From assembly GCA_051747385.1 (NCBI GenBank), contig JBNJGB010000047.1, forward strand, positions 1 to 41,831: DNA of 41,831 nucleotides. Reading direction: 5' to 3'. Source of the DNA: JBNJGB01 sp051747385 (lineage in GTDB: Bacteria > Myxococcota_A > UBA9042 > PHBI01 > JACKFB01). A program made the position numbers and the translations under genes. Positions 16,320 to 24,700 of this stretch are shown in pieces; the stretch's first letter is position 1; each line of letters opens with the position of its first letter. The notes below the pieces were generated by a model. That model was given only the letters and a program-made list of their open reading frames with translations. It did not search any database and was not told the DNA's origin.

Positions 16320-16612
16320 CGAACACCCAGAGGGCTGGGAGCGGTCGCCCCACTCATCGGCCACGGAGGGTTGCTCGACGAGCCACCCGCGGGTCTGCGC
16401 GATGCCCTCGCGCAGGTCGATCCTGGCCTGCCAGCCGAGCGCGTGGAGGCGGCGGACGTCGAGCAGCTTCCGGGGGTGCCGTCGGGCTCGGACAGGTCGC
16501 GGGTGAAGTCGCCGCGGTAGGTGTGGTCGTCCGGGATGCCCCCGGCCTCGAGCCGGCGCACCAGCGCCGAGCCGACCAGGCCGGCGATGTAGACTCGGGA
16601 AGCGGGCGTCAT
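16320..16612 (-). pseudogene. fcl: decayed GDP-L-fucose synthase remnant
   Basis: From an ATG at 16612 the frame reads MTPASRVYIAG-LVGSALVRR, the start of GDP-L-fucose synthase, but the HRG of the Rossmann GHRGLVG loop is deleted. After about 25 residues it jumps to the C-terminal part (DLSEPDGTP). A one-base loss near 16471-16478 (ACCCCCGG where ACCCCGCGG is expected) shifts frame into KLLDVRRLHALGW and WLVEQ. The middle of the gene, some 200 codons including the catalytic Tyr-Lys, is gone. The natural stop is also lost, so the frame continues into the flippase gene. An intact enzyme has about 310-320 residues. It cannot be active. Confidence 0.8.
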
Positions 16613-16768
16613 CTCTTGTCGGGAGCCTCGTTCAGCCATCGATGCGGCCTCCGCAAGGCGTGGATGCTACTCGAAGACGAGCTCGCGGTCGCGTCTCCCG
16701 AGCCAGAGGGGGCGCTCAGCTCGACGAGGCCCACATGCGGAGGAGGTTCGGACGCGGGGGGCGCACCA

Positions 16769-18412
16769 TCACCCGTCGAAGGCCGCCTGCACGATGGCCC
16801 GGGCCTCCTCCTGGATGCGGGCGAGGTGGCCCTCGCCGCGGAAGCTCTCCGCGTAGACCTTGTAGATGTCCTCTGTGCCGGAGGGGCGGGCGGCGAACCA
16901 GCCGTTGTCCGTGACCACCTTGAGGCCGCCGATGGGGGCGTCGTTGCCCGGCGCGCGCGTCAGCCTGGCCAGGATGGGTTCGCCCGCGAGCTCGTCGGTC
17001 CTCACCTGCTCCGGCGACAGCTTCTTCAGGGCGGCCTTCTGCTCCGGCGTGGCCGGGGCGTCGATGCGCTCGTAGACCGGGCGGCCGAAGCGATCGGCCA
17101 GCCGCGCGTAGTGCTCGGCGGGGTCGCTGCCGCTCCGGGCGGTGATCTCGGCCGCGAGGAGGTCGAGCAGGATGCCGTCCTTGTCCGTGGTCCACACGGT
17201 CCCGTCCATCCGGAGGAACGAGGCGCCGGCGCTCTCCTCGCCGCCGAAGACGCAGGAACCGTCCAGGAGGCCGTCGACGAACCACTTGAAGCCCACGGGG
17301 ACCTCGGAGAGGCGCCGCTCCCGGGCCGCGGCGATGCGGTCGATCATGGAGGTGGTCACGACGGTCTTGCCCACGGCGGCGTCGGCGCGCCACTCCCGGC
17401 GCGTCTGGAGCAGCCAGTCCACGGCCACGGAGAGGTAGTGGTTCGGGTTCATGAGGCCGCCGCCCGGCGTCACGATGCCGTGCCGGTCGAAGTCCGCGTC
17501 GTTCCCGAAGGCCACGTCGAAGCGATCCCGCATCTCGATGAGGCCCGCCATGGCCCACGGCGACGAGCAGTCCATGCGGAGCTTCCCGTCCTTGTCCACG
17601 GGCATGAACGAGAACGTGGGATCCACGTGCGGGTTCACGACCTCCAGGTCCAGGCCCCAGCGCTCGGCGATGGGCTCCCAGAAGCCGACGCCGGCGCCGC
17701 CGAGGGGGTCCACGCCGATGTGGAGCCCCGACCGGGCGATGGCCTCCATGTCGACGACATCGTCCAGGTCGTCCACGTACGGCGTCACATAGTCGTACAT
17801 CCGCGTGGTGTCGGCCCGGATGGCCCGCTCCCACGGGATCCGGCGGACATCCCTCGGCCCCTGCTCCAGGATCTCGTTCGCCCGCTCCTCGATGGCCTTC
17901 GTCGTGGTCGTGTCGGCCGGCCCGCCGGAGGGCGGGTTGTACTTGATGCCCCCGTCGGAGGGCGGGTTGTGGGACGGCGTGATGACGAGGCCGTCGGCCA
18001 GCGCCCGCCGCCGCCCGCGGTTGTAGGTGAGGATCGCGTGCGAGATCACCGGCGTCGGCGTGTAGCCCAGGCCCTCCTGGACGAGCGTCGTCACGCCGTG
18101 GCCCGCCAGGACCTCCACCACCGACGCCAGGGCCGGCTCCGACAGGGCGTGGGTGTCCATGCCCACGAACAGGGGGCCGTCGACGCCGGCGGCCGCGCGG
18201 TGCTCGCAGACGGCCTGGGTCACGGCGAGGAGGTGGGCCTCGTTGAAGCTCCGCTCCAGCGCGCTGCCCCGGTGGCCGGAGGTGCCGAACGACACGCGCT
18301 GGCCCGGCTCCTCCGGATCGGGCGTGAGCGTGTAGTACGCCGTCACCAGGCGCGGGACGTGGATGAGCATCTCCGGCGGGGCGGGCTTGCCCGCGAGCTC
18401 GTGGACGGCCAT
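16769..18412 (-). CDS. pgm: phosphoglucomutase (alpha-D-glucose phosphate-specific)
   Basis: The 547-residue product matches the length of E. coli Pgm. It interconverts glucose 1-phosphate and glucose 6-phosphate in the cytoplasm, feeding glycogen and sugar-nucleotide synthesis. It has the phosphoserine loop TPSHNP (Ser147), the metal loop GNDADFDRHG (Asp305, 307, 309), the sugar-binding GGEESAG at 390-396, and the phosphate-binding RPSGTEDIYK near the C-terminus. I chose the ATG at 18412, which has GGAGGT 6 nt upstream; the in-frame extension further upstream is low-complexity. A promoter (TTGAGC-N17-CAGACT) lies just upstream and is back to back with that of the metallophosphoesterase gene. 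Confidence 0.95.
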   Translation of the reverse strand: MAVHELAGKPAPPEMLIHVPRLVTAYYTLTPDPEEPGQRVSFGTSGHRGSALERSFNEAHLLAVTQAVCEHRAAAGVDGPLFVGMDTHALSEPALASVVEVLAGHGVTTLVQEGLGYTPTPVISHAILTYNRGRRRALADGLVITPSHNPPSDGGIKYNPPSGGPADTTTTKAIEERANEILEQGPRDVRRIPWERAIRADTTRMYDYVTPYVDDLDDVVDMEAIARSGLHIGVDPLGGAGVGFWEPIAERWGLDLEVVNPHVDPTFSFMPVDKDGKLRMDCSSPWAMAGLIEMRDRFDVAFGNDADFDRHGIVTPGGGLMNPNHYLSVAVDWLLQTRREWRADAAVGKTVVTTSMIDRIAAARERRLSEVPVGFKWFVDGLLDGSCVFGGEESAGASFLRMDGTVWTTDKDGILLDLLAAEITARSGSDPAEHYARLADRFGRPVYERIDAPATPEQKAALKKLSPEQVRTDELAGEPILARLTRAPGNDAPIGGLKVVTDNGWFAARPSGTEDIYKVYAESFRGEGHLARIQEEARAIVQAAFDG

Positions 18413-18451
18413 CGGGGACCTCCGGGGGAGTCGTGCTGTCGGGGTGCCCGA

Positions 18452-18480
18452 AGTCTGGCAGAGCCCGCGGCGCCGCTCAA
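18452..18480 (-). promoter_or_regulatory. pgm promoter
   Basis: On the minus strand TTGAGC (18475-18480) and CAGACT (18452-18457) are 17 bp apart. The predicted transcript start is near 18446, giving a leader of about 34 nt with GGAGGT before the ATG. The -35 box is 25 bp from that of the divergent promoter. Confidence 0.5.
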
Positions 18481-18505
18481 CCGCGGGTGGCCTCGGACCG
18501 GGTCG

Positions 18506-18534
18506 TTGCCGCCGCCACGGGCGGTCCGTACACT
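18506..18534 (+). promoter_or_regulatory. metallophosphoesterase promoter
   Basis: TTGCCG (18506-18511) and TACACT (18529-18534) are 17 bp apart, with the ATG 32 nt downstream of the -10 box. It is divergent from the pgm promoter, so one regulator between them could affect both. Confidence 0.5.
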
Positions 18535-18566
18535 CCCGCCGCGGCACGCAGGACGGGAGCGCGGGC

Positions 18567-20366
18567 ATGGGTGGTGGAGAGCGCGGGGGGGTGACGAGGC
18601 TGGCGGTGACGCTGGCGCTGGTGCTGGCGGCCTGCAGCGGCGACGACGCGGGCCCGGCCGACCCGGACGTCGAGGTCGTCGCGACCGCGGAGGACGCGCC
18701 CGACGCCGCCGCCCCGGACGCCGACGCGGACACCGCCCCGGCCGAGGAGGATGTGGCCGCGGACGTCGCCTCGGACGCCCAGGGCGACGCGGACGCCGGA
18801 CCCCTCGGCTGCCCCGGCGCGGAGGGCGAGGCCCCGGAGCTCCGCGTCCGCCCCTACCTCCAGTCCGCCGATCCCCACGGCGTCTGGATCCTGTGGGAGA
18901 CGGCCGGCGGCGTGGAGAGCCGCGTGGACTGGGGGCCCACGGAGGCGCTCGGCGAGGTCGCCTGCGGCGGCACCGAGCCCCTGGACGACTTCCTGGATCT
19001 GCAGGTGGAGTCGACGGTCCACAGCGTGCGGATCGACGGCCTCCAGCCCGAGACGACCTACTTCTATCGGGTCCGGACGGGCGTGACGCAGAGCGAGGTC
19101 CACCGCTTCGTGACGCCGCCCGCCAAGGACTCCGAGGCGTCCTTCCGGCTGGTGGCCATGAGCGACAGCCAGCGGGACGACGACCGGCCGCTGAAGCTCC
19201 GCGAGGTCGTCGAGGAGGGGATCCTGGCCTTCGTGGAGTCGGAGTACGGCGGTCACGTCTCCGAGGCCCTCGGCCCGGTCCTCCTCGCGGGCGATCTGGT
19301 GGACAACGGGTGGGAGTACGAGGAGTGGCACGGGGAGTTCTTCGCCCAGGCCGGCCCGCTCCTCAGCAGCGTGCCGTTCTATCCGGTCCCGGGGAACCAC
19401 GAGGGCAACAGCCCGCACTTCTGGCGCTACTTCAAGCTGCCGGACAACGGCTCGCCCGACTTCGAGGAGCACTGGTATCGCTTCGACTGGTCCAACGTCC
19501 GGGTCATCGGCCTGGACTCCGCGCCGTTGTACCGCAACCTCGTGCAGCTCGACTGGCTCGAGGCGGCCCTGGAGGACGCCTGCGCGGACGACACCGTCGA
19601 CTTCGTGTTCGCCCAGCTCCACCACCCGCACCACTCCGAGCTGTGGCCCCACGGGAACACGGACTGGACCGGGGACGTGATCCGGAAGCTGGAGGACTTC
19701 TCCACCGCCTGCGGCAAGCCGAGCGTCCACTTCTTCGGGCACACCCACGGCTACGCGCGGGGCGCGTCCCGGGACCACGCGCACATGATGGTCAACGTGG
19801 CCAGCGCCGGTGGCCGCATCGATCGCTGGGGCGATCCCGAGCAGATCGACTATCCCGAGTACTCGGTGAGCCAGGACGAGTGGGGCTTCGTGGTCATGGA
19901 GGTGGAGGCCGGCGACGCGCCCGCCTTCCGCCTGCGCCGCGTGAGCCGGGGCAACGAGGACGAGGCCCGGGACAACGAGGTGCGAGACGAGGTGCTGGTC
20001 CGGCGCTACGACGAGCCCCCCGCGCAGCCCGAGGCCGTGGAGACCGCCGCCGACGACGCCTGCGGCGGCGGGGTGGTGCTGCGGGCCTCGGCGTTCTCCG
20101 ATCCCGACGGGGACGACCACGCGGCCGCCCACTGGCAGGCGGCCCCGACCTGCGACGACTTCTCGGAGCCCGCCGTGGACCGCTGGCGCCAGCACGAGAA
20201 CTGGTTCCGGGGCGAGGACACCCGGGCGGGCGACGATCTGACCGACGAGGTCGTCGTCGATCTCGAGCCCGGGGCCTGGTGCTGGCGCGTGCGCTACCGC
20301 GGGACGGCCCTCGCGTGGAGCCCCTGGTCCGAGCCCGAGGCGTTCCAGATGCCGGCCTGCGAGTGA
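18567..20366 (+). CDS. purple-acid-phosphatase-like metallophosphoesterase lipoprotein
   Basis: The 599-residue product has a lipoprotein signal ending LAAC (Cys23), then an Asp/Ala-rich linker to about residue 78. A fibronectin-like domain at about 90-185 (VRPYLQSADPHGVWILWET, TTYFYRVRTG) is the N-terminal domain of purple acid phosphatases. The two-metal catalytic domain has SDSQ (Asp200), AGDLVDNG (Asp243), PGNHEG (Asn277, His278), QLHHPHH (from 350) and GHTH (391-394). It would hydrolyse phosphate esters outside the inner membrane. The last 110 residues form a further beta-rich domain with four cysteines. The ATG at 18567 has GGGAG 9 nt upstream; a GTG at 18591 (VTRLAVTLALVLAAC) is a plausible alternative start. 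Confidence 0.88.
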   Translation: MGGGERGGVTRLAVTLALVLAACSGDDAGPADPDVEVVATAEDAPDAAAPDADADTAPAEEDVAADVASDAQGDADAGPLGCPGAEGEAPELRVRPYLQSADPHGVWILWETAGGVESRVDWGPTEALGEVACGGTEPLDDFLDLQVESTVHSVRIDGLQPETTYFYRVRTGVTQSEVHRFVTPPAKDSEASFRLVAMSDSQRDDDRPLKLREVVEEGILAFVESEYGGHVSEALGPVLLAGDLVDNGWEYEEWHGEFFAQAGPLLSSVPFYPVPGNHEGNSPHFWRYFKLPDNGSPDFEEHWYRFDWSNVRVIGLDSAPLYRNLVQLDWLEAALEDACADDTVDFVFAQLHHPHHSELWPHGNTDWTGDVIRKLEDFSTACGKPSVHFFGHTHGYARGASRDHAHMMVNVASAGGRIDRWGDPEQIDYPEYSVSQDEWGFVVMEVEAGDAPAFRLRRVSRGNEDEARDNEVRDEVLVRRYDEPPAQPEAVETAADDACGGGVVLRASAFSDPDGDDHAAAHWQAAPTCDDFSEPAVDRWRQHENWFRGEDTRAGDDLTDEVVVDLEPGAWCWRVRYRGTALAWSPWSEPEAFQMPACE

Positions 20367-20434
20367 TCGCCTCGCGGGTTACGACACCGCCGTGGAGGCG
20401 TCCGGAACGAGCGTGCTATAGCTGATCGTGAACC

Positions 20435-20473
20435 GTGACGGCCGGCTACGGCCGGCGGCGGGAGGGGGGTCAC
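20435..20473. terminator. nested inverted repeat, possible bidirectional terminator
   Basis: Outer arms GTGAC (20435-20439) and GTCAC (20469-20473) enclose the inner hairpin GCCGGC-TACG-GCCGGC. It lies between the convergent metallophosphoesterase and helicase genes. No T-run follows, so a role in termination is inferred from position and stem strength. Confidence 0.4.
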
Positions 20474-20580
20474 GCGGGCGGTGCTTCGGCGCCGCTCGCG
20501 TGGCTGATCCAGGTGCGCTCCCTCTTGGGGCGTCGGTCGCGTTTCCTGGGACGGCGGGCTTCGAGCCCGCCACGCCCCCG

Positions 20581-20682
20581 TTCTCGTTCCCGTTTCCGTT
20601 CCCGTTCCCGGAATAGCGGTTTCGCCCGACACGCTCGCCGCGGGAGTGGCCGTTGCGGCGACCACGTCCACGACCACGTCCA
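20581..20682. repeat. degenerate tandem hexamers and a duplicated 12-mer
   Basis: Five consecutive TTCNCG/TTTCCG-type hexamers occupy 20581-20610. About 50 bp further on, CGACCACGTCCA is present twice head to tail (20659-20682). Such short arrays are prone to slippage. No function is evident. Confidence 0.6.
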
Positions 20683-20709
20683 CGTTTCGCCGGCTCTCGT
20701 AGGGTGCGT

Positions 20710-23271
20710 CTATCCGGTGAGCCAGTCCTCCGGCGGCGCGGCCTCGAGCAGCCTCCGGCCGTGAGGGCCCTGGGCGAGCACGTCCGGATCACCGACGATC
20801 ACGAGGTGCGCCCGGGCGCGGCTGACCGCCACGTTGAGCAGGTTCGGCCGCTCCTCCAGCCAGGCGAGGGAGCGCGCCCGGCGGGCCACCATCGACAGGA
20901 TCACGACGTCCCGCTCGCCGCCCTGGAGGCGGTGGATGGTGCCCAGCAACACCGCTTCGCGGCCGTCGGCCCGGGTCGGGAGCGCGCCCGAGGACCAGCC
21001 TCCGACGGGGACGCCCGCGCGCTGCAGCCGCCGGCGGAGCAGCCCGAACTGGCCCCGGTACGGCGTGACCAGGCCGAGCTCGGATGGCGGCAGCCCGGCG
21101 TCCAGCAGGCGTCGCACGAGGTCCACGACCCGGACGGCCTCCTGGGGGTTCTGCTGGCTCCGGCCCCAGGCCCGCTGGGTGCCGCGGACCGGCGCGAGCA
21201 CCACGGGGCCGCGGAGCACCTCGGCGGCGGCGCCCCCGTCGCGGCGGGGCGTGCGCACGTCCAGGTCGTAGTCGCAGAGGCGCTCGCTGATGCCGATGAT
21301 CTCCGGCGGGCAGCGGAAGTGCTCGCGCAGGCGACGGATCCCGGGGGCGTTGGACTCGGCGACGGACTGGGCGGAGGCTGGCGCCCGGCCGGACATCCGG
21401 TACGGGCCCAGCGTCTCCTCCGGGACCTCGATCGACAGCCGCCGCCGGAGCGCCGCCTCCTCGGCCGAGGCCAGGTCCACGATGGGCGGAAGCTGGTGCA
21501 CGTCCCCCACCATCGTCGCGCGCCGGCAGCGATACAGCGCCGGGACGAGGTACGGCGCCGGGCACTGGCCGGCCTCGTCCACCACCAGGTGGTCGAGCGC
21601 CTCCTCCTCCAGCGGCCAGCCCAGGCCCAGGGACAGCAGGGTCGTGCCCACCACCGGGAACGCGGCGGTGGCGAGCATCCGGACCTCGGGGTCCTCGATC
21701 CACCACGCCTGCCACCGCGGGGCGTCCCCGCTCCGGCGGGACTGGCGCAGGAGCGTCAGCAGGTCGTCCCGGCGGGCGCGGGCCCAGGCGTCCCGGACCT
21801 CCAGGGCCGCCGCCAGCAGGTTCCGCCGCAGCGGGGCCAGGTCCTCCGCGGGCCTGCCTGCCTCCAACGCCTCGAGGAGGCGCCCGTGCAGGGCGTCCAG
21901 CCTCTCGCGGGCCTCTTCCAGGTCCTCCCGCGCGAGGGTCGGCTCCGCCGCCGCCAGGGCCGCCTCGACCCGCTGGAGGGCGCCGGCCGTGCGCGTGGCG
22001 AGCACCTGCTGGTTGCCCAGGCGCAGGCCCAGGGGCAGCGTCGAGCCGCCCGCGAGCGGGTCGAGGGCGTTGTCGACGGCCTGGTTGTTGGTGCTCGTGA
22101 CGACGAGGGTCTCCGGCACCACGCCCACGTCGTCGTAGACCCCGGAGACGGCGTTCCGCACCAGGCAGTCGGCGGCCAGCGCCTGGATGAGGGCGGTCTT
22201 GCCCGTCCCCGGCGGGCCCTCGACGGCCGCGAAGGGCGTGGCGAGGGCCTGCTCGGCGGCGTCCTCCTGGGAGGGGGTGAGGAGCTCGGCCGCGGCGAGG
22301 CCCAGGTGCGGCGTCCGTCCGGCGGCGGGTGGCGTGTCGCCCAGGAAGACCCGCAGGGGCACGGGCAGCGGAACGTCCGCCAGGGCGGCGATCCGCCCCA
22401 CCTCCTCCCGCAGGCGGGCCGTCGGAGAGCCTCCCGCCGCCTCGTAGACGGCGACCCAGGGCTCGATGTGGGCGCGGCCGGCGCCCAGGGCGCCCTGGAG
22501 GGCGGCGGCCAGGCCGTCCAGCAGGTCCGCGGGATCTCCCCCGGTCGCAGCCTCGTCGTCGAAGCCGGCCAGGGATCCGCGGCGGAGCAGGGTGGCGACC
22601 CCGGCGAGCACCTGCTCGGGCGCGAGGGCGGGGCCCTCCTCCAGGCGCGCGTCCAGGTCCCCTGCGGTGTGGGGATCCAGCCCGGCCCGGGCCAGGAGGT
22701 TGGTCTCCACGCGGTACGGCAGTCCGACCTCCGCCGCCGGTCGAAGCTCCAGGCGCAGCGCCCCGGGCGGGGCCTCCTCCACGTGTCCGGCGGCGGGGTC
22801 GAGGGGACTCCAGGGGCGTCCCTCCGCGTCCAGCCAGCGCGGGGCCACCGGCAGGGTCAGCAGCGGCGCCAGGCGTGCCCCGCGGCCGTGCCCGGTGCGG
22901 ACCACCGGGAAGCCCACCTGGAGATCCGGCGTGGACTCGAGCCACGGGGCCCCGCTCCGCCTCAGGAGCGCCCGGCGGCGGAGCCGCGCGAGCCAGCGCT
23001 CGAAGACGGCGGCGTGCGGCGCGCCGAGGGGGGCGATCCCGAGGTCGCCCGCCCGCCGCAGCAGGAAGTCGGCCAGGTCGTCGGGGCCCTCGTCGTCGAT
23101 GGGCACCGTGAAGTACGACCAGTCCGCGGCCGGCCAGACGAGGTCGGGCTCGAAGGGGCCGCGCGCCTCCGCTTCGGGGCGGGGCGAGAAGCCGGCGTCC
23201 CCGGTCGACTCGTGGCGGAGCGCGGCCAGCCAGTAGCGCAGGATCTCGCGGCGTTCAGGGGCGTCGGTCAT
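20710..23271 (-). CDS. SF1 helicase of the UPF1/DNA2 (AAA_11/AAA_12) type
   Basis: The 853-residue protein has an N-terminal region of about 330 residues that I do not recognise, then a superfamily 1 helicase core. The core has a Q-like motif (LTPSQEDAAEQAL), Walker A GPPGTGKT (352-359), TNNQAVD, Walker B DEAG (565-568), GDVHQLPP (589-596), LREHFRCPPEI, VTPYRGQ, TIHRLQGGERDVVILS and LNVAVSRARAHLVIVGD. It would unwind RNA or DNA using ATP; the substrate is unknown. Between Walker A and B there is a long charged helical insertion. The ATG at 23271 follows GGGAGG by 3 nt; a GTG 18 nt upstream is less likely. The gene is monocistronic and neighbours give no clue. No nuclease motif is seen, which argues against a defence-type helicase-nuclease. 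Confidence 0.85.
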   Translation of the reverse strand: MTDAPERREILRYWLAALRHESTGDAGFSPRPEAEARGPFEPDLVWPAADWSYFTVPIDDEGPDDLADFLLRRAGDLGIAPLGAPHAAVFERWLARLRRRALLRRSGAPWLESTPDLQVGFPVVRTGHGRGARLAPLLTLPVAPRWLDAEGRPWSPLDPAAGHVEEAPPGALRLELRPAAEVGLPYRVETNLLARAGLDPHTAGDLDARLEEGPALAPEQVLAGVATLLRRGSLAGFDDEAATGGDPADLLDGLAAALQGALGAGRAHIEPWVAVYEAAGGSPTARLREEVGRIAALADVPLPVPLRVFLGDTPPAAGRTPHLGLAAAELLTPSQEDAAEQALATPFAAVEGPPGTGKTALIQALAADCLVRNAVSGVYDDVGVVPETLVVTSTNNQAVDNALDPLAGGSTLPLGLRLGNQQVLATRTAGALQRVEAALAAAEPTLAREDLEEARERLDALHGRLLEALEAGRPAEDLAPLRRNLLAAALEVRDAWARARRDDLLTLLRQSRRSGDAPRWQAWWIEDPEVRMLATAAFPVVGTTLLSLGLGWPLEEEALDHLVVDEAGQCPAPYLVPALYRCRRATMVGDVHQLPPIVDLASAEEAALRRRLSIEVPEETLGPYRMSGRAPASAQSVAESNAPGIRRLREHFRCPPEIIGISERLCDYDLDVRTPRRDGGAAAEVLRGPVVLAPVRGTQRAWGRSQQNPQEAVRVVDLVRRLLDAGLPPSELGLVTPYRGQFGLLRRRLQRAGVPVGGWSSGALPTRADGREAVLLGTIHRLQGGERDVVILSMVARRARSLAWLEERPNLLNVAVSRARAHLVIVGDPDVLAQGPHGRRLLEAAPPEDWLTG

Positions 23272-23423
23272 GGGCCTCCCGGCCGCCACGGTAGACTCCT
23301 GGGAAGGAATGGAGGTTCGAGTCCACAGCGCCGTCGGATCGTCGGCGTGGGCCGGACCGGAGTTTCTTCACAGGAGTCACGTTATACTGTGGGACGCGGC
23401 CCCCGGACGAGGAGGAGGGCGCG

Positions 23424-24410
23424 ATGGACATCCTGGTGGTGGGCGCGGGCGCGGTCGGCCAGGTCTACGGGCATCACCTGGGGCGCGGCGGCGCCAGCGT
23501 GACGTTCCTGGTGAAGCCGAAGCACGAGGAGGCGGTCCGGGGCGGGCTCTGCCTGTACGAGTATCGGCTCCTGCGCGCCACCGACAGGATCGAGGTGACC
23601 GGCTACGACGTGATCTCCTCGGTGGAGGACGTGGCGGCCGGGCGGTGGGACCAGGTGTGGCTCTGCATCTCGTCGACGGCCCTGCGCGCGCCGTGGACCG
23701 GGGAGATCCTCGAGGCGATCCCCGGCGCGGCGACCCTCGTCTCGCTGCAGCCGGGCCTGGAGGATCAGCGCTGGCTGCTGGAGCGCTGGCCGGGGGATCG
23801 CCTGGTCCACGGCGTCATCGCGCTGTTGGCCTGGCAGGCGCCCCTCGCGGGACAGGATCTGCCCCGCCCCGGGATCGGCTACTGGCTCCCGCCGTGGACG
23901 CCGCTCCCGTTCGCCGGGCCCGAGGAGCGCGTGGCGCCCGTCGTCGACACGCTGGAAGCCGGAGGCTGCAAGGCGAAGCGCGATCCCGGGGCTCCGCGAA
24001 AGGCGGCCTGCATCTCGGCCCTGATGATGCCCGTCGTGGCCGCGCTCGAGCTGGAGGGCTGGTCCCTGGACCGGCTGCTTGCGGGTTGCGAGCTGGCGGG
24101 CGGCCTCGACGCCGCGAACCAGGCGGTGGGCATCGTGGAGGCCGAGACCGGCGCGTCGGCGCCTGTGTGGGCGAAGCACGCGGGGCCTCGCGGGGTCCGG
24201 GCCGTGCTCCGCGTCGGGCGCCAGGTGGCCCCGATTCCCCTGGAGACCTACCTGGCCTGGCACTTCCGGAAGGTGGGGGATCAGACGCGGATGCTCCTCC
24301 GCGGCTACGTCGACAGGGGGAGGGCCCACGACCTGCCGGTGGACGCGCTCGAGCGGCTCTCGCAGCGGCTGAGCGCCACCGACGCCGGGGCTACTTCGAG
24401 CGGTAGGTGA
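23424..24410 (+). CDS. ketopantoate reductase (PanE/ApbA) family protein
   Basis: The 328-residue product starts with a Rossmann GAGAVGQVYG motif (7-16) for NADP and continues with the PanE-type N-domain (LCISSTALR, LQPGLED). The C-terminal helical domain is divergent: the usual Lys and Asn-x-x-x-Asn/Ser/Glu catalytic set is not easy to place, although KAACISALMM may hold the lysine. It could reduce 2-dehydropantoate or a related keto acid, but a true PanE role is uncertain. GAGGAGG precedes the ATG and a TATACT -10-like box lies at 23383-23388. Its last 20 nt overlap the 3' end of the convergent infA gene. Confidence 0.75.
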   Translation: MDILVVGAGAVGQVYGHHLGRGGASVTFLVKPKHEEAVRGGLCLYEYRLLRATDRIEVTGYDVISSVEDVAAGRWDQVWLCISSTALRAPWTGEILEAIPGAATLVSLQPGLEDQRWLLERWPGDRLVHGVIALLAWQAPLAGQDLPRPGIGYWLPPWTPLPFAGPEERVAPVVDTLEAGGCKAKRDPGAPRKAACISALMMPVVAALELEGWSLDRLLAGCELAGGLDAANQAVGIVEAETGASAPVWAKHAGPRGVRAVLRVGRQVAPIPLETYLAWHFRKVGDQTRMLLRGYVDRGRAHDLPVDALERLSQRLSATDAGATSSGR

Positions 24411-24609
24411 TCCGTCCGCGCGTGAGGTCGTAGGGCGACAGCTCCACCGTGACCCGGTCGCCGGGGAGGATCCGGATGTAGTACTTGCGCATCTTGCCGG
24501 AGACGTGGGCGAGCACCTTGTGTCCGTTGTCGAGCTCGACCCGGAACATGGCGTTCTTGAGGGGCTCGACCACGGTGCCCTCGACGACGATGCCTTCTTC
24601 CTTGGCCAC
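24391..24609 (-). CDS. infA: translation initiation factor IF-1
   Basis: The 72-residue OB-fold protein (MAKEEGIVVEG, AHVSGKMRKYYIRILPGD, LTRGRITYRSK) has the standard IF-1 length and binds the ribosomal A site during initiation. It starts with GTG at 24609, preceded by GGAGG at 4-5 nt spacing; no in-frame ATG fits the conserved N-terminus. A promoter with a perfect TTGACA lies about 60-90 nt upstream, so it has its own transcript. It is not next to ribosomal-protein or secY genes here. The last 20 nt overlap the 3' end of the PanE-like gene on the other strand. Confidence 0.97.
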   Translation of the reverse strand: MAKEEGIVVEGTVVEPLKNAMFRVELDNGHKVLAHVSGKMRKYYIRILPGDRVTVELSPYDLTRGRITYRSK

Positions 24610-24670
24610 TGTGCCTCCGCTGGTGTGGATGGACTGCAGGCCCGCACGGCCCTCTGCTCGGCCGCCCGGT

Positions 24671-24699
24671 GCCTTAACCGCTGCCGGTCGGCATGTCAA
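24671..24699 (-). promoter_or_regulatory. infA promoter
   Basis: On the minus strand TTGACA (24694-24699) is followed after 17 bp by TAAGGC (24671-24676), or after 16 bp by TTAAGG. A leader of about 55 nt precedes the GTG start. A perfect -35 in DNA of this GC content is unlikely to be chance. Confidence 0.55.
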
Positions 24700-24700
24700 A

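Larger units (their letters stand above)
20367..20709. other. gap between convergent genes with hairpin and short tandem repeats
   Basis: No gene is supported. The stretch holds a nested inverted repeat (20435-20473), a perfect 7-bp hairpin GGCGGGC/GCCCGCC near 20563-20581, five tandem hexamers and a duplicated 12-mer. Frames read across it give low-complexity peptides such as GNGNGNENG. Confidence 0.6.

Noticed and set aside
16523..20425. Plus-strand open frame of 1,300 codons
   Set aside because: It is antisense to pgm and out of frame with the metallophosphoesterase gene; composition is low-complexity with no domain.
20563..20581. GGGCTTCGAGCCC resembling a tRNA T-arm
   Set aside because: The loop does not have the TTCGANN register with a matching 5-bp stem, and no acceptor or anticodon arm can be drawn around it.
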